Source: CAYFFV01 sp964342695
GTDB taxonomy: Bacteria; Acidobacteriota; Vicinamibacteria; Vicinamibacterales; UBA8438
Assembly: GCA_964342695.1 (NCBI GenBank)
Contig: CAYFFV010000024.1
Location: forward strand, 1-26,627
Length of the DNA stretch: 26,627 nt
Reading direction: 5' to 3'
The notes below the pieces were generated by a model. That model was not told the DNA's origin. It saw only the letters and a program-made list of their open reading frames with translations, and ran no database searches. The translations under genes were made by a program, and so were the position numbers. This document shows, piece after piece, positions 16,235 through 23,477 of this stretch; positions within the stretch are counted from its first letter, which is position 1; every line of letters begins with the position of its first letter.

Positions 16235-17575
16235 TCATCCTAGATTCAGTATACGCTGGTGGTCTGCTGAATCACGCTGGATTCTTACGTCGATCGGGAC
16301 TGAATTTATCTGTTTTGCTTTTTCTGTCAGATCAACAGATACAAACTTTCCTGAAAAAAGCGGCTTAAGGGACTGTGCAATTCTCTGCGCACCCTGTGGA
16401 GGAACTGCATTGCCAATCTGTCGCCTCACTTCAGTGAATGACCCGCAGAAAACGAAATCATCGGGAAATGACTGAAGCCGCGCTCTTTCCCGGTTAGTCA
16501 GCGCTCGCGGCTCCGGGTAGTGATAGCCCCATGTACCGCCGCCCCCCGCGGCGATAATTGTTTTTGCCGGCTCGCCTCTATGGATTCGCCTGTAGACGTG
16601 GCTGATCATGCCCTTTACATACAGCGGGTGATCTTTCGGAATATCAGCAAAATTCCCGCCCTCGGGAATTAGGTCTAAAAGCTTAGCAGTCCGCGGGTTG
16701 ATGTTCATATGCTCTGAATTTGCAGCTACCGATTCTACTCCCTGTAATGCCTCTCCCGCGGTGAAATAGGGGCAGTCAATTTTCGGTCCGTGGGTTGGCT
16801 GGGGAAACTTGTAATCGAACCCGGTGTCTACACGAATGCCGGTGATAATAACCCGCTCCCGAAGCTGAGGCACACCGTAGTCTGCAAAATTAAACAGCTT
16901 TATATGTACCAGGTATCCCGGTTCGATCATTGCAAAATCGTGAATAATCTGCTTCAGTGCCTTTTTCTGATTTGCGCTGATCAGGCCTTTGACGTTTTCT
17001 GCTACAAATGCCTTAGGTTTCTTGGCATCTACAACTCTCAAAAACTCTTTGTAGAGATTGCCCCGCTCGCCATCGAGCCCCGGCCTTTTCCAGATAATTG
17101 AAAAGTCCTGGCACGGAAAACCTCCAAGAACCAGGTCTGCATCTGGAATATTTGTATCAGAATACGGATTAACGTCACTAATGCTGCGCTGGTCTACGAT
17201 TGTGCCGGGAAAATTCCTCTCGTATGTTTCTGCGGCTGATTCATTGAATTCATTCGCCCAGACAATGTTGAAGCTTTCTTTGTGAAATCCTAGATCAAGC
17301 CCGCCACAACCCGCAAAAAGGCCGATAACAGGCGCACCAGCGTGAATCTTTTGTGAAGCCTTCTGATCAGAAGATTTCCAGCTGCGGATATCGCCGTTAA
17401 GCCAGCACTCCAGTAGCTTAGCTTTTTCACCCCTTGGAACTGTCGTGCCTTTTTCCCATCTCCTAAGCGTCGTTAAGCTTATGCAAACAAGATCCGCAAG
17501 TGCTTGCTGGCTTAACAGTTCTTTAGCTCTTAGACGTTTAATTCTGGCGGAGTATGTATTCTTGCTGGTCGTCAT
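16235..17575 (-). CDS. C5-cytosine DNA methyltransferase with N-terminal helix-turn-helix (446 aa)
   Basis: Transfers a methyl group from S-adenosylmethionine to C5 of cytosine and protects DNA from the partner endonuclease. Residues about 8-50 form an XRE-like helix-turn-helix ('SQQALADLVCISLTTLRRWEKG'). The catalytic domain follows: motif I GLFAGCGGLDLGF (85-97), motif IV GGFPCQDFS with catalytic Cys155, motif VI ENV (193-195), motif VIII QLRERV, a target-recognition region after about residue 250, and motifs IX-X ('RARLQSFPDDF', 'QIGNAVPP'). In methyltransferases such as M.SsoII an N-terminal HTH represses its own operon, and an inverted repeat suited to this lies just upstream (17622-17650). 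It is the first gene of the minus-strand operon. Confidence 0.93.
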   Translation of the reverse strand: MTTSKNTYSARIKRLRAKELLSQQALADLVCISLTTLRRWEKGTTVPRGEKAKLLECWLNGDIRSWKSSDQKASQKIHAGAPVIGLFAGCGGLDLGFHKESFNIVWANEFNESAAETYERNFPGTIVDQRSISDVNPYSDTNIPDADLVLGGFPCQDFSIIWKRPGLDGERGNLYKEFLRVVDAKKPKAFVAENVKGLISANQKKALKQIIHDFAMIEPGYLVHIKLFNFADYGVPQLRERVIITGIRVDTGFDYKFPQPTHGPKIDCPYFTAGEALQGVESVAANSEHMNINPRTAKLLDLIPEGGNFADIPKDHPLYVKGMISHVYRRIHRGEPAKTIIAAGGGGTWGYHYPEPRALTNRERARLQSFPDDFVFCGSFTEVRRQIGNAVPPQGAQRIAQSLKPLFSGKFVSVDLTEKAKQINSVPIDVRIQRDSADHQRILNLG

Positions 17576-17621
17576 TGGGTTCGGGATATTCTACTACTGT
17601 TCCGATAGGGCTCCCGTAAGA

Positions 17622-17650
17622 TTCTAGAGACATTTAAGGAAAGTCTAGAA
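17622..17650. promoter_or_regulatory. Inverted repeat TTCTAGA-N15-TCTAGAA upstream of the methyltransferase
   Basis: Perfect 7-base arms at 17622-17628 and 17644-17650, with centres 22 bp apart, about two helical turns. It sits 47 bp upstream of the methyltransferase start, a suitable place for autoregulation by the enzyme's own HTH domain. No binding data. Confidence 0.45.
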
Positions 17651-17752
17651 GGGAAACAATCTCCAATATTTCTGTTGTAACGATCAGCACCTTGATAAGG
17701 CTACAGCATGTAGTAGCTCATGGGATGATACCGCACTTTTATTCTGTCCTAG

Positions 17753-18055
17753 AATCTGCCCGGGCTCAGCCTCAAGTCAACCACCATCGATCAATTTATT
17801 AGTAGTGGTGCGAGTCGCGAGCCTTTCCTTGAGTGCCTGGAAACGGAAGGTGATTTGCTGCGCCATGGGTCAGATGTCTTGCTGCCGAGGCTCGAGTCTT
17901 CTACGCCTTCCTGTTTGATCTCCCTACCGGGACTAGGTTGTCTGATGAACAATCTGAAGATGCTGGATCGGAAGTGTCTCTGCGGGATGACAAGACTGGT
18001 TGAGGTGTTACCTCGAGGGGTGTTTGAAAGGATAGACATATCAGTTGTTCGCTGA
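17753..18055 (+). pseudogene. Possible gene remnant (100 open codons, no early start)
   Basis: Open frame from just after a TAG at 17750-17752 to TGA at 18053-18055. The first half reads plausibly as protein (IDQFISSGASREPFLECLE); the second half is less convincing. The first ATG is at 17944, or an out-of-context CTG/TTG would be needed. I cannot name the family, and chance openness is quite possible. Confidence 0.2.
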
Positions 18056-18329
18056 TACCAAAAATGAGCCAGTTAGCACATCACAGAACATCACAAAATC
18101 GCGTAACTATGCTAATTGTTCATGGTTGCCAATGGACTCCATGACATAAAGAGAGGGTGCCCGACACTATTGATATTCAAAAGAAAAATAATCTCTCAGG
18201 CCAATTTCGCAAGCATATATGAATAATGTACCTGGACAATGTAGGAACATCTCCAATTAATACTTGTAGAATGTGTTAATTAATTTATAACCGCCATATA
18301 GATTGTGTATCAGCATATTGATGGCGTAG

Positions 18330-18343
18330 TGTATATAATATAC
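18330..18343. promoter_or_regulatory. Shared palindromic motif, copy 2, upstream of GHKL operon
   Basis: TGTATATAATATAC, identical to 5086-5099, about 90 bp before the first gene of this operon. It includes a TATAAT, but no -35 box stands at a suitable distance. It overlaps the next inverted repeat by five bases. Confidence 0.5.
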
Positions 18344-18362
18344 TTGGGTATAGACAAGTATA
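18339..18362. promoter_or_regulatory. Inverted repeat TATACTTG-N8-CAAGTATA
   Basis: Perfect 8-base arms at 18339-18346 and 18355-18362 with an 8-base spacer, overlapping the shared palindromic motif. It has the size of a typical dimeric repressor operator. Confidence 0.45.
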
Positions 18363-18433
18363 AAACATTAATGTACTATCCTATACATCAATTTAATATC
18401 AGGTAGATATATTAATACAGAACGGAGTACATT

Positions 18434-18661
18434 ATGGCCAAAAGCAGAGAGAAGTTTGTAGAACTTGCCGAGAAGCGGGTGAATCGTGCAATCAAAGAAT
18501 TGCGCCTGATCAGCAACCTGTCGAATACCACGAACTACGACTATTCAGAAAAAGACGTGAACCAGATATTTAAGACGTTGGAGTCGACGATGAAGGAGTC
18601 AAAGGCCAAGTTCCGGAACGGTGGCGCCAGCAGCGAAGACCAGTTCAAGCTGGAAGGCTGA
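18434..18661 (+). CDS. Small helical protein at the head of the methyltransferase operon (75 aa)
   Basis: GGAG at 18423-18426 precedes the ATG by 7 nt. The product is charged and largely helical (VELAEKRVNRAIKELRLISNLSN, then a short loop with aromatic residues, then a Lys/Glu-rich helix). I recall similar small unannotated proteins in bacterial accessory regions, but no function. It is not a recognisable controller (C) protein, since no helix-turn-helix signature is evident. About 165 nt separate it from the methyltransferase gene; that interval has no convincing gene of its own. Confidence 0.75.
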   Translation: MAKSREKFVELAEKRVNRAIKELRLISNLSNTTNYDYSEKDVNQIFKTLESTMKESKAKFRNGGASSEDQFKLEG

Positions 18662-18825
18662 TACATCGATGTTCCTGCGTGCCACTAGCAGCCGAGCACG
18701 AAGTCTTCGTGGCCGACCGCTGAATGTTACAGTTGCCGGCCGTCGTGAACGACTGATGGGCCTTGTTTCCATTTGGCAAAATCGGGCTCCGGTTTATCGT
18801 TGGCATTGTACAAAAAGAGGTTTGA

Positions 18826-19842
18826 ATGGGACCTTTAAGACATCTATCTCTGTTTGCAGGCATGGGCGGTTTTATGGCTGCAGCTAAGGAGGTGGGAATT
18901 AACAATGTGTTCGCTAATGAGTGGGATTCGAATGCGGGCGCACTGTTGCACCTTAACTTTGGCCCCACAAAGATCTCAGAGAAAGACCTTTGTGAGCTCA
19001 ATTGCGCAGACTATGCCGAGCTGAACCAGAACATCGACATATTGACAGCCGGATTTCCTTGTCAGTCATTTTCTCAAGCTGGGAATAACAAAGGGTTTGA
19101 TGATCCGAGAGGCAGGTTATTTTTTCAGATCCCGCGTATCTGCAAAGAGCTCAAGTCTCCTCCAAAAGTGTTATTGCTGGAGAACGTATCCTTTCTGAAA
19201 GAATTTGATCGAGGTGCTCGGCTGCGTACCGTGATAAATGAGTTGAGACGAGCCGGCTATTGGGTTAGCGAGGAGAACATAGGAGTTTTAGATTCCTACG
19301 ATTATGCAGGAAGTCCGCAAACCCGAAAAAGATTATTTATCGTTGCAGCACATATGAATTACTTCAAGAAAAATGAATTTAAATTTCAGGGCATTGAAAA
19401 GGAGCGGCCTAAGGCTCTGTTTGATGTTGTTGACCGTTCAAAAAAATACTCAGACAGGTTGTATCTGGTAAAGGGCAGCAAATACTTCGATATGATTAAT
19501 AGTCTGGTTCCGGCGAGCGGCAATGAACGGTTGTTCCAGATCAGGCGAACCGAGCCGCGTGCTTGTCCGAAGAATAAATGTCCAACACTTACGGCGAATA
19601 TGGGTGTAGGCGGCCACAACGTACCGTTCGTGTTCGACGATTTCGGGCTGCGCAGGCTTAGTGTTGAAGAGTGTATGGCTTTGCAAGGATTTGATCCAAA
19701 TTGCATGATAACTCCGGATCACCTGGCCGATGGTCCATTGCTTCAAATGATCGGCAACGCCGTCCACGTAGGAGTTGTCAGGAAAATACTTACATCAATT
19801 CAGCAAGGTCTATTTCAAGGGAAAGGAGTGGCTTATGCCTAA
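18826..19842 (+). CDS. C5-cytosine DNA methyltransferase, Dcm-like (338 aa)
   Basis: Motif I LSLFAGMGGF (8-16 region), motif IV AGFPCQSFS with catalytic Cys79, motif VI ENV (119-121), motif VIII SPQTRKRLFIVA, and C-terminal motifs 'EECMALQGF' and 'MIGNAVHVGVV' are all present. The family-typical length is about 340 residues. It starts at ATG 18826, directly after an in-frame TGA, with AGAGG a few nt upstream. There is no N-terminal HTH, unlike the other methyltransferase here, and the two are only distantly alike. Its last 8 nt overlap the GHKL ATPase gene. Target sequence unknown. Confidence 0.92.
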   Translation: MGPLRHLSLFAGMGGFMAAAKEVGINNVFANEWDSNAGALLHLNFGPTKISEKDLCELNCADYAELNQNIDILTAGFPCQSFSQAGNNKGFDDPRGRLFFQIPRICKELKSPPKVLLLENVSFLKEFDRGARLRTVINELRRAGYWVSEENIGVLDSYDYAGSPQTRKRLFIVAAHMNYFKKNEFKFQGIEKERPKALFDVVDRSKKYSDRLYLVKGSKYFDMINSLVPASGNERLFQIRRTEPRACPKNKCPTLTANMGVGGHNVPFVFDDFGLRRLSVEECMALQGFDPNCMITPDHLADGPLLQMIGNAVHVGVVRKILTSIQQGLFQGKGVAYA

Positions 19843-21751
19843 GAAGTGGAGTTTCCCCCCTAACGGCGGCGGGTTAAGTGCAGGTGCAAATGATGGTGCG
19901 ATAGATCATTTTAAAGGGTACCGCCTGTCGTCTGTGGTTCGAGAAGTCGCGCAGAACTCATTAGATGCAAGAAAGGATGATACGAAACCGGTATCCCTTA
20001 ATTTTCGGTTGTTTAAAGTTTCAAAGAGCGATTGTCCTGAAGTAGTCGCACTGAAAGAGAATTTGGAGCAGTGCTGCAAGATCGCAGAAGAGCAACAGCT
20101 AGAAGATGTTGTTTCCTTTTACTCGACAGCAATCCAGAAAATTGATCAGCTCGAACAAATCCCGTTCCTGGGCATTCATGACTCAAACACAACCGGGCTG
20201 ACTGGCCCTGTAGAGGGCCCAAGCGGCGCGTGGCATGCTTTGGTTAAAGGGTCAGGACTTACCCAGAAGGCAGATCCTAATTCGTTAGGTTCGTATGGCC
20301 ATGGTTCGAAAGCACCGTTCACTCTTACCGACATTCGCAGCCTTTTCTATTTTTCCACGATTGAGACCGAACGAGGACTGCAACGACGGTTTCAGGGGAA
20401 AAGCATTCTCCAATCTCACAGGGACCTGGCGACGGGAACAATGACCCAGGGTACAGGGTTCTATGGCGAAGAGGATGAATGTCGTTTGTTGCTGGATGAT
20501 CAAATTCCGCAATGGGCATTGAATTCTCGTCAGCATATGGCAGATGAAACAGGTACGTCGATTCTGATTCCGTTCTACTCACTAGGACCGACTGAAGAAC
20601 CGGAGACTGCGATCACCCTTATCGCCAACTTTTTCTATGCGATTAAAAAGGACATCCTGTCTATATCAGTAGGGGACCGAGAAATAGACCAGGCGAACGT
20701 GGAGGAGCAATATGCGCTCCTAGAGGAGGAGCTAGAAACTGAACAAGACGAGATCGACGTCGACCGGATAAAAGCGTGTTTTCAGGGGATCAGTGCAATC
20801 GTATACGCCGATCAAAGCGGGACCCAGGAAATCAGCGACATTGGTACTATCGAGTGGTATTTGAGACTCGGTGAGGATATTGACAGATGCACCGTGTCGC
20901 TTGCCCGCCAGAACGGGATGTTGATTACACGGGCAGCTCCGTATTTAGTGAGGTTTCCCCAGAAAAAACCTTTTGAGATGTTTGTTTGTGTGCGGGGGGA
21001 CGGATCATCTTTTTTGAAGCGGCTGGAAAATCCAACGCATGATCACCTGGAATTCGACCGCATTGACGACAAGAATGAAAGAGAGATTGCAAAGAAAAAA
21101 TATAGAAGGATAGAAAGGAAAATCCGCAGCATTATCAATCAATATGCTTCGATCGATCAGCACAATGAAGTGTTTGTAGACGAGCTAAGAGATTTGTTTT
21201 CCGAAATCTCTGAGGAGTCCACAGGCAATAGTCGTGAACGGTCGAAGCGAGTGCAGATTAGCAACGGCCCATCAGTCATTAAAAAGGCTGGGCCCAAACA
21301 CCAAAAAGTGACAGTTGGAGACGGTCAATCAGATGACGTGCCCGGAAGGGGAGAACGTGGAGGCGATGGCAAAGAAAAGACGGAGGGGGGAGGCATTCCC
21401 GACGCCCGTGGGAAATCAAAGATTACAGGTCCGTCTAGACGTGGTGCTGGTCAAAATAGTAATAAAAGTTATGCGCTGGAAAATATCCGTGCACGCAGCG
21501 ACAGTGCTGACGGACGGAAGCTAGCTCTATTTTTTGACTCGCCGGGTACTGGAACCTACTCACTTGAGCTATACAAGAAGGGTGAGACAGATGACGAGCT
21601 TGTATTGTTGCTCGATCAGAATAATCTAGAGAAGTTCGATAGTGTTGATGTTGACATACCAATAGAATCCGGACGTACTCAGGTAAGCCTGGCAACCGTT
21701 GAAGACTGTTCAAAGTACGCATTGACAGCAAGGGTGGTCAGAGATGAATGA
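19835..21751 (+). CDS. GHKL-fold ATPase (MutL/MORC/Hsp90 type) linked to methyltransferase (638 aa)
   Basis: The start at 19835 is chosen because AAAGGAG at 19822-19828 stands 6 nt upstream. The Bergerat ATP-binding fold is well marked: motif N REVAQNSLDA (Glu37, Asn41), motif G1 IHDSNTTGL (Asp116), G2 loop GSYGHGSKAPF (from 152), and GTS (240-242). The middle is helical, residues about 490-560 are a Gly/Lys/Arg-rich linker, and the last 90 residues look like a beta sandwich. GHKL ATPases related to MORC were described next to restriction-modification genes by Iyer, Abhiman and Aravind. Here they probably use ATP-driven dimer closure to control an effector. No nuclease motif is seen in this chain. 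Confidence 0.85.
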   Translation: MPKKWSFPPNGGGLSAGANDGAIDHFKGYRLSSVVREVAQNSLDARKDDTKPVSLNFRLFKVSKSDCPEVVALKENLEQCCKIAEEQQLEDVVSFYSTAIQKIDQLEQIPFLGIHDSNTTGLTGPVEGPSGAWHALVKGSGLTQKADPNSLGSYGHGSKAPFTLTDIRSLFYFSTIETERGLQRRFQGKSILQSHRDLATGTMTQGTGFYGEEDECRLLLDDQIPQWALNSRQHMADETGTSILIPFYSLGPTEEPETAITLIANFFYAIKKDILSISVGDREIDQANVEEQYALLEEELETEQDEIDVDRIKACFQGISAIVYADQSGTQEISDIGTIEWYLRLGEDIDRCTVSLARQNGMLITRAAPYLVRFPQKKPFEMFVCVRGDGSSFLKRLENPTHDHLEFDRIDDKNEREIAKKKYRRIERKIRSIINQYASIDQHNEVFVDELRDLFSEISEESTGNSRERSKRVQISNGPSVIKKAGPKHQKVTVGDGQSDDVPGRGERGGDGKEKTEGGGIPDARGKSKITGPSRRGAGQNSNKSYALENIRARSDSADGRKLALFFDSPGTGTYSLELYKKGETDDELVLLLDQNNLEKFDSVDVDIPIESGRTQVSLATVEDCSKYALTARVVRDE

Positions 21752-22574
21752 GATTACCTTTCCTTATCCGGTTCTCGGAAACGGTGATGATTATTCGGAT
21801 AGTGCTTTCCAGGCGGTCGTAGATATAGATCTTGATGGGGAAGAAGATGATCAAAAGCTAAAGATTGCGTACAGGTTTAATCTGTCTAATCAAGAGATCA
21901 GGAGGAAAATCGACGAAAAAAATGCTTCTTACGCCCTTGAGATTGTATGCGTGGATAGCTTTTTTCGTAGCGTTTTGCTGGTGCCTGAAGAGGGAGATCA
22001 CTATTTGCCTATCGGCGACCTATACGGCCGGTTAAACATTCAGCCGCTAGTAATTGCAACTGGTTCTGTAAAAGCATTCTCATCAACCGACTTCAATGAG
22101 GAATATGAGGGGCATAGGTTTCAGATAGAGCCGGGGGATATGCTCGCAATTGATGACATGGTTGTTAGATATATCGAGTTCTTGCACCTAAATTTTGAAT
22201 CGTTAGTTCGGATAACAACAAGTCAGGATGTGGACCCCCTTGAGTACGGCTTTGATACTGAAAACGATCTCCTAACGATAAATATGGGAGAAAAGTTCCG
22301 CGAAATCTGGAACGCGTACCACATCCAACAAGAATTCGCACCGCTTTTGGCGATGTCGGTTTATAAAGACTGTTTGGTCGCTGCGCTTGAAGCTATTTCG
22401 ACCTCGGATTCCGACGGTGATGCGGAGCAGTGGCGCTGGGCGCGTGCCCTAAACACCAAATTAGCTCAGCTGAATATATCTGTTCCAGAGAATCCAGATT
22501 TCACAGCCCTGAACCGCGTCGCTCAACAGCTAGTTCAAAATCTAGGAGTCCGGAGGCTTTCGAAAAATGCTTGA
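21744..22574 (+). CDS. Protein of unknown function in GHKL-methyltransferase operon (276 aa)
   Basis: Unrecognised. It begins inside the last 8 nt of the ATPase gene and ends 8 nt into the next one, so it is almost surely made with them. The N-terminal 140 residues are acidic and beta-rich (VVDIDLDGEEDDQKLKI, later YALEIVCVDS, FRSVLLVPEE); the rest is helical (EFAPLLAMSVYKDCLVAALEAI). I looked for PD-(D/E)XK, HNH and PLD motifs and found none that convinces. It could be a target-binding or structural subunit; its function remains open. Confidence 0.78.
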   Translation: MNEITFPYPVLGNGDDYSDSAFQAVVDIDLDGEEDDQKLKIAYRFNLSNQEIRRKIDEKNASYALEIVCVDSFFRSVLLVPEEGDHYLPIGDLYGRLNIQPLVIATGSVKAFSSTDFNEEYEGHRFQIEPGDMLAIDDMVVRYIEFLHLNFESLVRITTSQDVDPLEYGFDTENDLLTINMGEKFREIWNAYHIQQEFAPLLAMSVYKDCLVAALEAISTSDSDGDAEQWRWARALNTKLAQLNISVPENPDFTALNRVAQQLVQNLGVRRLSKNA

Positions 22575-23301
22575 AGTGCTTACTCAAGAGAGTGTAGACA
22601 AACTCAGGGACCTTGCTAAACACGGAGAAGACTTGCGTGAGTCTTCATTCGAAAGCTTGTGCGAGACCCACCAATTGAGATTGACTGGCTCAGATTATTC
22701 AATTGTTGAAAAGTATCAGCAGTTAACCATGCCGGAAGGCATAGCGCAGGCCGAGAACTCAGATACAGAAAACTGTATCCAGATTGGGAAATTTTTGCCA
22801 GACCTTACTGCTGCCCAGGCAACAGATGAGAGGCTGTGGGTTACGCTATGTCTTAATCAATTTAGGGAATACGCAATAGCCAGGTGGCCTGATCAGCGAA
22901 ATTTTCCCAGGGAAAAGAATATTCCTACTCATTGGTTTGCAGCCGGGTTAAGACCGCGCATGAGGGATAATGCGATAGGCCGGCTTTGGTGGTACCAATA
23001 TTTTTGCAAAAAGGTGCCCGGACAAAACTTAGAGGAGGTCTTTACTGTTTTGTTTGAGAACAGTGATTATCGGTCAACAATTCTCGAGCGTTCCTCCTCA
23101 GCAAGTTTTGTCAACGTTACTACCGCAATACTAGACATTACTAAAGAGGCCTATTCGAAAGAAATAAGCTACAACCGCGATAAATTTCGAAACTTCATTA
23201 AGCGGGTGAATTTCCTTGCGGCACGTACAAAATTAGGCGCGCTGGATGCAGATCAAATTAAGAATTTGCTTTCACCGCTCTACGATGAGGCATACCGTTA
23301 A
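22567..23301 (+). CDS. DUF6339-like protein (244 aa)
   Basis: The sequence has the look of the DUF6339 family: a short helical N-terminus, 'LWVTLCLNQFREYAIARW' and 'GRLWWYQYF' in the middle, and a helical C-terminus. The family call is from memory and should be checked. Its function is unknown to me. GGAGG upstream lies at about 10 nt from the ATG, inside the previous gene. It is the last gene of the operon; the 176 nt that follow contain a GC-rich hairpin. Confidence 0.65.
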   Translation: MLEVLTQESVDKLRDLAKHGEDLRESSFESLCETHQLRLTGSDYSIVEKYQQLTMPEGIAQAENSDTENCIQIGKFLPDLTAAQATDERLWVTLCLNQFREYAIARWPDQRNFPREKNIPTHWFAAGLRPRMRDNAIGRLWWYQYFCKKVPGQNLEEVFTVLFENSDYRSTILERSSSASFVNVTTAILDITKEAYSKEISYNRDKFRNFIKRVNFLAARTKLGALDADQIKNLLSPLYDEAYR

Positions 23302-23348
23302 GTGCATGAGAGTTTGACCTTTACACACCGGCTCGTTGGAGTGCCCTA

Positions 23349-23379
23349 GACGGCTCTGTTATGCGCTTGACAGTCCGTC
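23349..23379. terminator. Imperfect hairpin after the DUF6339-like gene
   Basis: GACGG-ct-CTGT and ACAG-t-CCGTC can pair around a 10-base loop. No T-tract follows, so this is not a textbook intrinsic terminator. It lies between convergent genes, where a terminator is expected. Confidence 0.3.
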
Positions 23380-23477
23380 GGCAGTGACTGGATGTGGTGA
23401 GCTTGCCCGAACGAGGAGGGGTCGTGACGACTAAATGAAGAATACAGTGTCCGAGTCGCGATCGATGTGCCAGTTAA

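Larger units (their letters stand above)
17576..18433. other. 858-nt divergent intergenic region
   Basis: Separates the minus-strand restriction-modification operon from the plus-strand GHKL operon. It holds the TTCTAGA inverted repeat, a 100-codon open stretch without an early ATG (17753-18052, possibly a decayed gene), and from about 18200 a very AT-rich stretch with palindromes that leads to the next operon. I see no tRNA or recombinase gene. Confidence 0.6.

Noticed and set aside
17791..18039. 82-codon minus-strand frame in the divergent intergenic region
   Set aside because: Ser/Arg-rich composition typical of an antisense shadow, and no ribosome site.
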